In this document: positions 7,987 to 16,088 of the stretch, in pieces
Position numbering within the stretch: position 1 is the first letter of the stretch
How the letters are laid out: each line of letters begins with the position of its first letter
DNA from: Halomonas sp.
GTDB lineage: Bacteria > Pseudomonadota > Gammaproteobacteria > Pseudomonadales > Halomonadaceae
Assembly (NCBI RefSeq): GCF_030457605.1
Contig: NZ_JAKDUR010000021.1
Coordinates: 1-36,188 of the forward strand
Length of the DNA stretch: 36,188 nucleotides
Direction: 5' to 3'
Notes under the pieces: model-generated
What the model was told of the DNA's origin: nothing
What the model saw: the letters and a program-made list of their open reading frames with translations, nothing else
Database searches by the model: none
Translations under genes and position numbers: made by a program

Positions 7987-8532
7987 TTAGGCCAGCGTTT
8001 CAGCCAGAAACTTATCCTTCAAGACAACGTAGTTACCCGCCGTGTACGGGAAGAACGCCCGTTCGCTGTCCTTGAGCGGGCGCAGCGGCCTGGCGGGGTT
8101 GCCGGCGTAGACATGGCCGCTTTCCAGATGTTTCCCCGGTGTGACCACCGCGCCGGCGGCAATGATCACTTCATCGCCTACCGTGGCACCGTCCATCACG
8201 ATCGCGCCCATGCCGACCAGAATACGATTGCCCAGGGTCGCACCGTGCAAAATTGCCTTGTGGCCGATGGTGACGTCGTCGCCCACGGTCAGCGGAAACC
8301 CCTCCGGATTAAACTCGCTGGCATGGGTAATATGCAGCACGCTGCCGTCCTGCACGCTGACCCGCGCACCCAGGCGTATGCGGTGCATATCACCGCGAAT
8401 AACCGTCATCGGCCAGACCGAGCAGTCATCCCCCAAGGCCACATCACCGATCACCATGCTTGCCGGATCCACGTAAACCCGTGCGCCAAGGCGCGGCGTC
8501 ATGCCCTGAAACGAGCGAATGGCAGCGTTCAT
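7987..8532 (-). CDS. Gamma carbonic anhydrase-like protein (YrdA/PaaY family)
   Basis: This 181-residue left-handed beta-helix protein has repeated hexapeptides such as 'VGDDVTIGHKAI' and 'LVGMGAIVMDGATVGDEVIIAAGAVV'. Zinc-ligand histidines of the gamma-carbonic-anhydrase family appear in 'VLHITHASE' and 'TIGHKAILHG'. 'VRGDMHRIRLG' matches the conserved Arg-Gly-Asp strand. The family includes YrdA (zinc-binding, weak or no carbonic anhydrase activity) and PaaY thioesterases, so the reaction cannot be assigned. GGGAGAGG precedes the ATG closely. It follows the NSS symporter gene by 37 bases and probably shares its transcript. Confidence 0.88.
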   Translation of the reverse strand: MNAAIRSFQGMTPRLGARVYVDPASMVIGDVALGDDCSVWPMTVIRGDMHRIRLGARVSVQDGSVLHITHASEFNPEGFPLTVGDDVTIGHKAILHGATLGNRILVGMGAIVMDGATVGDEVIIAAGAVVTPGKHLESGHVYAGNPARPLRPLKDSERAFFPYTAGNYVVLKDKFLAETLA

Positions 8533-8569
8533 AACCTCTCCCGTACGTCATTGAACAGTCAGCAAGCGC

Positions 8570-9910
8570 CTAAATAAACGCGCTCAGCAACACTACAAAA
8601 GTCAGCGGTATCGCCACCCAGCGTACCACGCTCTGCCACAGCGCAAAGCCGCGGTCACCGGCGCCCAGCGCCTTGTGCACCGTGGTGCGAGGCATGACCC
8701 AGGCGGCAAATATCGCCGTCAGCACGCCGCCCAGCGGGAGGAAAATATCCGGCGGAATACTGCTGACCAACTCGAACACGTTGCGTCCCAACAGCGGACG
8801 AAAATCCTCAAGCGTCGAGAACGAAAACGCCGACAACAGCCCCAGCAGCCACACGCCAATCCCCACCAGTGACGTCGCGCCCACGCGGCCAAGCCCCATG
8901 TCCTGCAGGGTAGCCACCATCGGTTCGGCCAGATTGATCGCCGAGGTCCAGGTCGCCAACAGCAGTAACAGAAAAAACACGGCCAGCCAGAAAGCGCCCC
9001 CGGGCAGTTCGGCAAAGGCGATGGGCAGCGTGACAAACATCAGCCCCGGGCCATCGGCCGGGTCCATCCCCTGGGCAAACACCACCGAGAAAATCGCGAT
9101 GCCGGACAGCAGCGCTACGCTGATATCCAAAGCGGCCACCGTGATCGCCGCTTTGGGCAGGCTTTGGTCATCCGGCATATACGCGCCGTAGGCCATCAGC
9201 GCGCAGGCGCCCACCGCCAGGGTGAAAAACGCATGGCCCATGGCATGCACCACCACATCCAGCGTGATGGCCGAAAATGACGGCCAGAACAGCCATTCAA
9301 GCGCGGTGCCAAAACCTTCGGTGGTGGCCGCGTAGGCCGCCAACAGGATCAGCAGCAGGTATAGCAGCGGCATCAGCAGGTTATTCAGCCGCTCAAGCCC
9401 CTTGGCCACGCCGGCGGCGACCACCAACATGGTCATCAACAGAAACAGCGTATGGTTGAACACCTGAAGCCCAGGGTTGGCGAGAAACGCCTCGAACCCC
9501 GCGCCCACCTCGGCGGCCGTCGCCCCGTTGAACTGGCCGTTCACCGAAGCCACCAGAAACTCGATCGACCAGCCCGAGACCACCGAATAAAACGATAAAA
9601 TACAGAACACCGTCAGCGCGCCAAACAGCCCCAGCCAGCGCCAGTGGCGAGACGCCCCGGCCTCCGCGGCAAGTCCGCCCAGCGAGCCCATGGGCCCGCG
9701 CCGTCCGGCACGGCCAATGAGGATCTCCGCCATCATCACGGGAATCCCCAGCAGCAGCACAAACGCCACATACACCAGCAAAAACGCCGCGCCGCCGTTC
9801 TCCCCGGCGATATACGGAAAGCGCCAGATATTGCCCAGCCCCACGGCCGCCCCCGTGACGGCCAGAATAAAGGCACGCTTTGACCCCCAGCGCTCCAGCG
9901 TTTCGCTCAT
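8570..9910 (-). CDS. Sodium-dependent transporter, NSS/SNF family
   Basis: This 446-residue integral membrane symporter belongs to the neurotransmitter:sodium symporter family (LeuT fold), which couples sodium entry to uptake of amino acids or related compounds. The TM1 signature 'AAVGLGNIWRFPYIAGENGGAAFLLVY' supplies the sodium and substrate site. About 11-12 hydrophobic helices follow. The frame is open to 9979, but 'MSETLERWGSKRAFIL' at 9910 is the usual family N-terminus. Substrate cannot be read from sequence. Its promoter must lie in 9911-10117, which it shares divergently with prlC. Confidence 0.88.
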   Translation of the reverse strand: MSETLERWGSKRAFILAVTGAAVGLGNIWRFPYIAGENGGAAFLLVYVAFVLLLGIPVMMAEILIGRAGRRGPMGSLGGLAAEAGASRHWRWLGLFGALTVFCILSFYSVVSGWSIEFLVASVNGQFNGATAAEVGAGFEAFLANPGLQVFNHTLFLLMTMLVVAAGVAKGLERLNNLLMPLLYLLLILLAAYAATTEGFGTALEWLFWPSFSAITLDVVVHAMGHAFFTLAVGACALMAYGAYMPDDQSLPKAAITVAALDISVALLSGIAIFSVVFAQGMDPADGPGLMFVTLPIAFAELPGGAFWLAVFFLLLLLATWTSAINLAEPMVATLQDMGLGRVGATSLVGIGVWLLGLLSAFSFSTLEDFRPLLGRNVFELVSSIPPDIFLPLGGVLTAIFAAWVMPRTTVHKALGAGDRGFALWQSVVRWVAIPLTFVVLLSAFI

Positions 9911-10117
9911 CGCATGATCCCGTTCAGTGAATGCTTCGTCCGTCATTACGTCAGAAAGCGGCCGGCACAGCGGTAGCAACGACCGTCTGACAAACCCGAA
10001 AGCCTAGCAGGCGCTTGCCCCAAGGCCAAACCCGAGCATTGAAACCAAGCCTTGCCGCCCGCATTTTCAGGGTATCGCTTTACCCCATCGCCGCCGTGCC
10101 GGCCAACCGAGGTATGT
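9911..10117. promoter_or_regulatory. Divergent intergenic region between the NSS transporter and prlC
   Basis: This 207-base region must hold promoters for both genes. On the minus strand TTGGCC and TAGGCT occur 17 bases apart around 9999-10028, a weak candidate. On the plus strand a TTGAAA near 10039 lacks a good -10 box. I see no conserved operator. Confidence 0.25.
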
Positions 10118-12166
10118 ATGACCGCCAACCCCCTGCTTGAAACCCACACGCTGCCCCCGTTCGGCAAGATTCGCGCCGAGCACGTCGAGCCCGCCATTAC
10201 CCAGCTGCTCGATGAAAGCCGCGATGCCATTGAAGAACTGGCCCGGCAGGCGCAAACCACCGAGCCCACCTGGGACAACTTTGCCGCGCCGCTTGAGGCC
10301 ATCAATGACCGGCTGGCGCAGGTCTGGTCGCCGGTCTCGCACCTCAACGGCACCATGAACACGCCCGAGCTGCGCGAAGCCTATCAGTCCTGTATCGCTG
10401 AACTCTCGGCGTTCAGCACCTGGGTTGGCCAGCACGCCGGGCTGTTTCACGCCTGGCAGGCCTTAAAGGATGGGCCTGCCTGGGCAACGCTTGATGCCGG
10501 CCAGCGCCGCACCGTGGAAAACACTCTGCGCGATTTCCGGCTGGCGGGCGTAGCACTTCCCGAGACACAAAAAGCGCGCTATGGCGAGATACAATCGCGG
10601 CTTTCCGAGCTGTCCAACCAGTATTCCAACCAGCTGCTGGACGCCACCCAGGCGTGGCACAAGGACATCGCCAGCGCCGATGAGCTGGCCGGCGTGCCGC
10701 AAAGCGCGCTGGATACGCTGAAGGCCACCGCCGAAGCCAAGGGCGTTGACGGCTACCGTATTACGCTGGACTTCCCCTGCTTTTTCCCGGTGATGAGCTA
10801 CGCCGACAGCCGCAAGCTGCGCGAGGAAGTCTATACCGCCTTTGTCACCCGCGCCTCGGACCAGGGCCCCCATGCCGGCGAATTCGACAACGCTCCGGTC
10901 ATGGAAGAAATTCTCGCGCTGCGCCATGAGCTGGCAGGGCTACTGGGCTTTGAGACCTACGCCGACCTGTCACTGGCGACGAAAATGGCCGACTCCCCCG
11001 ACCAGGTGCTGGCCTTTCTGAACGACCTGGCTAACCGCGCCGTGCCCCAGGCGCAGCTTGAGTTTGCCGAGCTGGAAGGCTTTGCCAACAACGAGCTGGG
11101 GCTTGCACAGCTCAAGCCCTGGGATATCGCCTACGCCAGTGAAAAACTGCGCGAAGCGCGCCACTCGATTTCCGACGAGCAGCTGCGGCCCTATTTCCCC
11201 GCGCCCCAGGTCGTCGATGGCCTGTTCAAGGTGGTCGAACGGCTTTATGGCCTGCACTTTGTGGAAAATACCGACGTACCGCGCTACCACGACGACGTTC
11301 GCTACTTCGAGATTGTCGAAAACGACGCCCCTATTGCCGGTTTTTACCTTGACCTGTATGCCCGGGAAGGCAAGCGCGGCGGCGCCTGGATGGCGGACTG
11401 TCGCGTACGCCGCCAGACCGCAAACGGCCTGCAGCTACCGGTAGCGTTTCTTACCTGCAACTTCACTCCGCCAGTGGGCGATAACCCCGCGCTTTTGACC
11501 CACGACGAGGTCACCACGCTGTTCCACGAGTTCGGCCATGGCCTGCATCACATGCTGACCAAACAGAACATCGCCGACATCTCGGGCATTAACGGCGTGG
11601 CCTGGGACGCAGTGGAGCTGCCCAGCCAGTTCATGGAGAACTTCTGCTGGGAGCGCGAAGGGCTTGATCTGATTGCCGCCCACGTGGACACCGGCGAAAC
11701 CCTGCCCGAGGAGCTATTCGAACGGCTGCAGAGCGCCAAAAACTTCCAGTCGGCCATGGGCATGGTGCGCCAGCTGGAGTTTTCCCTGTTTGACCTGCGC
11801 CTGCACGTTGAGCACGCAGCACCCAGCGCTGATGAGATTCAGGCACTGCTGGATGACGTGCGCATGCGCGTCTCGGTGGTGCCCCAGGTATCGTTCAACC
11901 GCTTTCAAAACGGCTTCGGGCATATTTTTGCCGGCGGCTACGCGGCGGGCTACTACAGCTACAAGTGGGCGGAAGTGCTCTCGGCCGATGCGTGGAGCGC
12001 CTTTAAGGACGCCGGCGTGTTTGATGCCGAAACCGGCCAGCGTTTCCGCTCGGAAATTCTTGAGCCCGGCGGCGCCCGGGACGCTGCCGAGCTGTTCGAA
12101 GCGTTTCGCGGCCGCGCCCCAAGCGTCAAGCCACTTTTGCGCCACAGCGGTATTGAAGCCGCCTGA
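10118..12166 (+). CDS. prlC: Oligopeptidase A, M3 family metallopeptidase
   Basis: This 682-residue cytoplasmic zinc peptidase (E. coli PrlC is about 680) degrades short peptides, including cleaved signal peptides. The HEXXH zinc motif is HEFGH at residues 470-474 ('TLFHEFGHGLHHML'). A third ligand lies in the following conserved 'DAVELPSQFMENFCWE'. The C-terminal 'FAGGYAAGYYSYKWAEVLSADAW' is the M3 family substrate-binding signature. The ATG at 10118 has GAGG upstream and gives the standard 'LLETHTLPPFGKI' N-terminus; the frame is open 22 codons further. It is followed by yheV, the usual pairing in gammaproteobacteria. Confidence 0.95.
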   Translation: MTANPLLETHTLPPFGKIRAEHVEPAITQLLDESRDAIEELARQAQTTEPTWDNFAAPLEAINDRLAQVWSPVSHLNGTMNTPELREAYQSCIAELSAFSTWVGQHAGLFHAWQALKDGPAWATLDAGQRRTVENTLRDFRLAGVALPETQKARYGEIQSRLSELSNQYSNQLLDATQAWHKDIASADELAGVPQSALDTLKATAEAKGVDGYRITLDFPCFFPVMSYADSRKLREEVYTAFVTRASDQGPHAGEFDNAPVMEEILALRHELAGLLGFETYADLSLATKMADSPDQVLAFLNDLANRAVPQAQLEFAELEGFANNELGLAQLKPWDIAYASEKLREARHSISDEQLRPYFPAPQVVDGLFKVVERLYGLHFVENTDVPRYHDDVRYFEIVENDAPIAGFYLDLYAREGKRGGAWMADCRVRRQTANGLQLPVAFLTCNFTPPVGDNPALLTHDEVTTLFHEFGHGLHHMLTKQNIADISGINGVAWDAVELPSQFMENFCWEREGLDLIAAHVDTGETLPEELFERLQSAKNFQSAMGMVRQLEFSLFDLRLHVEHAAPSADEIQALLDDVRMRVSVVPQVSFNRFQNGFGHIFAGGYAAGYYSYKWAEVLSADAWSAFKDAGVFDAETGQRFRSEILEPGGARDAAELFEAFRGRAPSVKPLLRHSGIEAA

Positions 12167-12203
12167 GACCGGACCCACCCCACGACGCAGGAGGAGATGA
12201 GTC

Positions 12204-12455
12204 ATGTCATCGGTCAAACGCTTTATTGCCGGCGTAGTTTGCCCACGCTGTGCAGCGATGGATCGCATTCGCGCCTGGGAGCAAAACGGTATTCGCTACC
12301 GCGAATGCGTCAGCTGCGATTTTTTCGAACAGCTGCCCATTGACGACGCGCCCGCCGACGAGCTCACCACCCGGGTCAATCAGCTGCGCGACGAACAGAA
12401 AAACCAGGACGTACAGCCGGTGCGGATTCTCGACCCCGGCAAACCCTCGTCCTGA
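12204..12455 (+). CDS. yheV: YheV family putative zinc-ribbon protein
   Basis: This 83-residue protein has two CxxC pairs: 'CPRCAAM' near residue 13 and 'CVSCDFFEQ' near 33. They are expected to form a zinc ribbon. The N-terminal 'KRFIAGVVCPRC' and central 'DRIRAWE' match the YheV family (DUF2387), whose role is unknown. A strong AGGAGG lies upstream. It sits 37 bases behind prlC and ahead of a strong terminator, so the two form a two-gene operon. Confidence 0.9.
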   Translation: MSSVKRFIAGVVCPRCAAMDRIRAWEQNGIRYRECVSCDFFEQLPIDDAPADELTTRVNQLRDEQKNQDVQPVRILDPGKPSS

Positions 12456-12482
12456 CGGCCCCTGCGGGCTTTCCGTCAAACC

Positions 12483-12519
12483 GGCGCCTGTGCGGAAAAC
12501 CGCACAGGCGCCATTTTTT
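12483..12519 (+). terminator. Rho-independent terminator of prlC-yheV
   Basis: A 13-base perfect GC-rich stem (12483-12495 with 12500-12512) has an AAAA loop and is followed by ATTTTTT. The inner stem contains TGTGCGG-AAAA-CCGCACA, which as duplex DNA is also a palindrome of the sort bound by dimeric regulators (see findings). Confidence 0.92.
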
Positions 12520-12554
12520 GTGTGCGCTTTCCCCGACAGCAAGAGCCCATCACT

Positions 12555-12570
12555 TGCGACCTTGGTCGCA
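12555..12570. promoter_or_regulatory. Putative upstream activator site for a sigma-54 activator
   Basis: TGCGACCTTGGTCGCA is a perfect 16-base palindrome. Its centre lies about 78 bases before the predicted start of the sigma-54 promoter at 12615, a normal position for an NtrC-type enhancer site. GC-rich TGCG/CGCA half-sites resemble those I recall for DctD. The DctD-like protein at 5867 is the candidate binder (inference). Confidence 0.5.
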
Positions 12571-12578
12571 CAAAATTA

Positions 12579-12591
12579 TTTCAACCTGCTG
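12579..12591 (+). promoter_or_regulatory. Possible IHF site
   Basis: TTTCAACCTGCTG matches the IHF consensus WATCAA-N4-TTR at 7 of 9 defined positions. It lies between the putative enhancer and the sigma-54 promoter, where IHF bends DNA in many sigma-54 systems. The motif is weak, so position is the main support. Confidence 0.3.
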
Positions 12592-12614
12592 TTTTATATG
12601 GTTTTAAATAAACA

Positions 12615-12630
12615 TGGCACATAAATCGCA
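12615..12630 (+). promoter_or_regulatory. Sigma-54 promoter of the first TAXI TRAP operon
   Basis: TGGCACATAAATCGCA has the -24 element TGGCAC and the -12 element TCGCA with the invariant GG and GC spaced by exactly 10 bases. It differs at one base in the -12 element from the TTGCA consensus. The expected start is near 12641, about 93 bases before the receptor ATG. Confidence 0.75.
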
Positions 12631-12733
12631 ATGAAGTAGCAGGCGTGCCGGCCGAGATACATTACAAACACCGGGCCGGGCGCGCATCCGACACAACAAC
12701 ACAACGCCGAATACCAGAACACGGGGATCTCTT

Positions 12734-13714
12734 ATGCGCATGACCACAAAGACAACCGCACTGCTTCTTGCCGGTAGCGCTCTTTTGACCGCGGCAAGCG
12801 CCCAGGCAGACAAAGCTGACTGGCCGGAAAGTTTTACCGTAGGCACCGCAAGCCAGGGCGGCACCTATTACGTTTACGGCTCTGGCTGGGCCAATTTCAT
12901 TGCCGACGAACTGGACATTTCCGGCGGTGGCGAAGTCACTGGCGGCCCGACCCAGAACCTGGCACTGGTGCACAACGGCAATGCGGCATTCGGCCTGACC
13001 ACCATGGGCCCGGCGGCCGATGCGCTCAGCGGTAAAAGCCCGCTGGCTCCCGGGGTCAAAATGGACAACGTCTGCGCCATGTTCCCCATGTACGAAACTC
13101 CGTTTTCGATCACGGCACTGGAAGATTCCGGCATCGAATCCATCTCCGATATTCCTGACGGTGCACGCATCGGCTTTGGCCCGGCGGCTTCCACCTCGGA
13201 CACCTATTTCCCCGAAATCCTCAAGACGCTGGGCGTCGACTTCGAGCGCCGTAACGGCGGCTGGTCAGATCTGGGTGGCCAGCTGCAGGATGGCCTGCTG
13301 GACGTCATCGCCTTTGCTGCCGGTATCCCGATTCCCGCAGTCAGCCAGCTTGAAGTGCAAACCGACGTCAACATCATCGAGTTCAGCGAGGACGAAATTC
13401 AGACCGTACTGGAAAACTTCCCGGTGGCTGAATTCATGATTCCGGCCAGCACCTACTCCACACTTGACGAAGACTCGCGTGTGGTTTCCATGTGGAACTT
13501 CACCATCGCCGGCTGTGACCTGCCGAACGACTTTGTTTATGAAGTCACCAAACGGACCATGGAAAACAACGACCGCATGCGTTCGATTCACCGCAGCGCA
13601 GAAACCACCATTCCGGAAAACATCAAGCACAACACCGTGCTGCCGTTCCATCCGGGTGCTGCACGCTGGTACGAAGAAAACGGCTATGAGATCGATCCTG
13701 AACTGATCCGCTGA
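12734..13714 (+). CDS. TAXI family TRAP transporter solute receptor
   Basis: This is a 326-residue periplasmic binding protein of the TAXI (TRAP-associated extracytoplasmic immunogenic) family. It has a Sec signal peptide of about 24 residues ending 'ASAQA'. The mature N-terminus 'FTVGTASQGGTYYVYGSGWANF' matches the family's GT..GGTYY motif. 'NGNAAFGLTTMGPAADAL' and 'PFHPGAARWYEENGYEI' are also typical. It delivers an unidentified solute, often a carboxylate or amino acid in this family, to the fused permease that follows after 92 bases. It lacks a lipobox, unlike the receptor at 22734. A sigma-54 promoter precedes it. Confidence 0.92.
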   Translation: MRMTTKTTALLLAGSALLTAASAQADKADWPESFTVGTASQGGTYYVYGSGWANFIADELDISGGGEVTGGPTQNLALVHNGNAAFGLTTMGPAADALSGKSPLAPGVKMDNVCAMFPMYETPFSITALEDSGIESISDIPDGARIGFGPAASTSDTYFPEILKTLGVDFERRNGGWSDLGGQLQDGLLDVIAFAAGIPIPAVSQLEVQTDVNIIEFSEDEIQTVLENFPVAEFMIPASTYSTLDEDSRVVSMWNFTIAGCDLPNDFVYEVTKRTMENNDRMRSIHRSAETTIPENIKHNTVLPFHPGAARWYEENGYEIDPELIR

Positions 13715-13728
13715 ACCCCGCCGTGAGC

Positions 13729-13766
13729 ACGCTGCCCCGCACCGGTAACCCCGGGTGGGGCAGCGT
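13729..13766 (+). other. Intercistronic hairpin between receptor and permease
   Basis: ACGCTGCCCC (13729-13738) pairs with GGGGCAGCGT (13757-13766), extended inward with a bulge by ACC/GGT. There is no immediate T-run, although a T-rich stretch follows at 13771-13784. Such hairpins commonly stabilise or partly terminate the transcript so that the receptor is made in excess over the permease (inference). Confidence 0.55.
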
Positions 13767-13806
13767 ACGCTTTAACTCTTTTTTCGTACTGCTGTGAGGG
13801 TGACGT

Positions 13807-15990
13807 ATGAGTCACAACGCTAATCACGAAAGCGACGACCACGTCGCACCCGAGTCGCCCGAAGCCATTGCCAACGGCGTCGATGAAGACGCGGTAGAAG
13901 CCAATCGCCGGCTGTTTACCGGCTGGCCGCTATGGTTTTTTGCCGGCCTGGCGATTGCCTATTCGCTGTTCCACCTGATTTCCCTGAACATTTTTCCGCT
14001 GGAAACCTGGACATACCGCATTATTCACATCGCCGGTGCGCTGGTACTAGGTTATGGCCTTTACGCTGGCGCCTCCTTTGCCGACGACGAGCATGAAGCC
14101 TCGTCCGGCTGGCTGAAATGGGCAAGTCTGGCGCTGTTACTGCCCGCCGGCTACGCGCTGGTACAGGTATTTTTCATGGCCCAGACCCTTGGTGGCGGAG
14201 CCATGCGCATCGACCCGAGCGTTGAAACCCTGCACTTCGGCTACCCGTTGATGGCCACCAGTGCGGCGGGCATCGTGTTGAGCTGGTTTTATCGCCGGGC
14301 GCGTAACCACTTCAATCCGGCCGATCTGGTGCTGATGGTCTGCGCGCTGGCCAGCGCCGCCTACCTGATCCTGGTCTTCAACACCAATATCCGCATGTCG
14401 ACAGGCACGTCTTTTGCTCCTCCGGGTATCTCCTGGGCGGCCATTGCCGGCTCCTTGCTGATTCTGGAGCTGACCCGCCGCGTCGCCGGCCTTGCGCTGG
14501 TGGTCATTTCCGCGATTTTTCTGGGCTATGTGTTTGTCGGCCCCTATCTGCCCGGCTTTCTCGGCTATCCGGGCCTGACGCTGCAGCGTTTTTTCAGCCA
14601 GGTGTACACCGACACCGGTATTCTGGGCCCGACCACGGCGGTCTCGTCGACCTACATTATCCTGTTCATCATTTTTGCGGCCTTTTTGCAGGCCTCCAAA
14701 GTCGGTGACTATTTCGTCAACTTTGCCTTCGCCGCCGCCGGTCGCGCGCGGGGTGGCCCGGCCAAGGTATCCATTTTTGCTTCCGGCCTGATGGGCATGA
14801 TCAACGGCACCTCTGCGGGCAACGTAGTGTCTACCGGCTCGCTGACCATTCCGCTGATGAAAAAGGTCGGCTACCCCGCCAGAAGCGCAGGCGCCATCGA
14901 GGCAGCGGCGTCTACCGGCGGGCAGATCATGCCGCCGATCATGGGCGCCGGCGCGTTCATCATGGCGGAAATTACCGGCATTCCCTACACCGAAATCGCG
15001 GTGGCCGCGATCATTCCGGCGATTCTGTATTTCCTCTCGGTGTACTGCATGGTGGACTTCGAGGCAGCGCGCAAAGGCATGCGCGGCATGCGCAAGGAGG
15101 AAATCCCGCAGTTTCGCCGGCTGGTCAAGCAGGTATATCTTTTTGCCCCGATCATCATCCTGATTGCCGCGCTGTTCATGGGCTATTCGGTGATTCGGGC
15201 AGGCACGCTGGCGACCGCCTCGGCCGCCGTAGTAAGCTGGCTTTCGCCCAACAAAATGGGCCCTCTGGCAATTCTCAAGGCACTGCAACTGGCGGGCACC
15301 ATGGCCATCCAGATCATCGCCGTGTGCGCCTGCGCGGGGATTATTGTCGGGGTGATCTCGCTGACCGGCGTAGGCGCGCGATTCTCCTCGCTGTTGCTCG
15401 GGGTGGCCGGTTTCAGCCAGCTGCTGGCACTGATGTTTGCCATGTGCATTTCCATCCTGCTGGGCATGGGCATGCCCACCACCGCCGCCTATGCCGTGGC
15501 GGCTTCAGTGGTGGCGCCGGGGCTGATCAATATCGGTATTGATCCGTTGGTCGCCCACTTCTTCGTGTTCTACTTTGCCGTGGTATCGGCGATCACCCCG
15601 CCAGTCGCGCTGGCTTCCTACGCCGCCGCGGGGATTTCCGGCGATAACGCCATGGGCACGTCGGTGGCATCGTTCAAGATAGGGCTGGCTGCCTTTATCG
15701 TGCCATTCATGTTCTTTTACAGCCCAGCCATGCTGATGGAAGGCTCCGCGCTGCAGATTCTGCGAGTAGGCATTACCGCTACGCTGGGTATCGTGCTGCT
15801 GGCCGGCATGGTACAGGCGTGGTTCTTTGGCCCGGTCAAGACGTGGCAACGACTGGCCATGCTGGTCGGTGCAATATTCATGATCTACGGCGGTATCTAC
15901 AGTGATATCGCCGGGCTGGCACTGGGCATTGCGCTCTTCGTCATGCAGCGCAGGCGCTATAACAGCGGCGGCGCTGTGGCCACCGGCTAA
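13807..15990 (+). CDS. TRAP transporter fused permease (DctQM type)
   Basis: This 727-residue inner-membrane protein fuses the small (4TM, Q-like) and large (M-like) TRAP permease subunits, as usual for TAXI systems. The acidic hydrophilic N-terminus (about 40 residues) is cytoplasmic. The M-domain signatures are 'SGLMGMINGTSAGNVVSTGSLTIPLMKKVGY' and 'AAASTGGQIMPPIMGAGAFIMAE'. A second inverted half has 'LGMGMPTTAAYAVAASVVAP' and 'FFVFYFAVVSAITPPVALASYAAAGIS'. Uptake is expected to be driven by a sodium gradient. GTGAGGGTG precedes the ATG. It ends before a bidirectional terminator. Confidence 0.94.
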   Translation: MSHNANHESDDHVAPESPEAIANGVDEDAVEANRRLFTGWPLWFFAGLAIAYSLFHLISLNIFPLETWTYRIIHIAGALVLGYGLYAGASFADDEHEASSGWLKWASLALLLPAGYALVQVFFMAQTLGGGAMRIDPSVETLHFGYPLMATSAAGIVLSWFYRRARNHFNPADLVLMVCALASAAYLILVFNTNIRMSTGTSFAPPGISWAAIAGSLLILELTRRVAGLALVVISAIFLGYVFVGPYLPGFLGYPGLTLQRFFSQVYTDTGILGPTTAVSSTYIILFIIFAAFLQASKVGDYFVNFAFAAAGRARGGPAKVSIFASGLMGMINGTSAGNVVSTGSLTIPLMKKVGYPARSAGAIEAAASTGGQIMPPIMGAGAFIMAEITGIPYTEIAVAAIIPAILYFLSVYCMVDFEAARKGMRGMRKEEIPQFRRLVKQVYLFAPIIILIAALFMGYSVIRAGTLATASAAVVSWLSPNKMGPLAILKALQLAGTMAIQIIAVCACAGIIVGVISLTGVGARFSSLLLGVAGFSQLLALMFAMCISILLGMGMPTTAAYAVAASVVAPGLINIGIDPLVAHFFVFYFAVVSAITPPVALASYAAAGISGDNAMGTSVASFKIGLAAFIVPFMFFYSPAMLMEGSALQILRVGITATLGIVLLAGMVQAWFFGPVKTWQRLAMLVGAIFMIYGGIYSDIAGLALGIALFVMQRRRYNSGGAVATG

Positions 15991-16028
15991 CCCTCAAGGC
16001 GGGCCATAAATCGGCTGGCCTGACGCCA

Positions 16029-16064
16029 AAAACCCCCGCTTTACCCAGGTAAAGCGGGGGTTTT
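16029..16064. terminator. Bidirectional terminator between the TRAP permease and metF
   Basis: The 17-base arms at 16029-16045 and 16048-16064 are perfectly complementary. The core is ACCCCCGCTTTA, with an A-run on the left and a T-run on the right. It can terminate the rightward TRAP operon and the leftward metF transcript. Confidence 0.92.
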
Positions 16065-16088
16065 AGATTTAGTTAGGGCTCACCAAGG

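Noticed and set aside
14137..15288. 383-codon minus-strand open frame inside the TRAP permease gene
   Set aside because: The product is charged and His/Arg-rich with no recognisable domain, and the opposite strand is a clear membrane permease.
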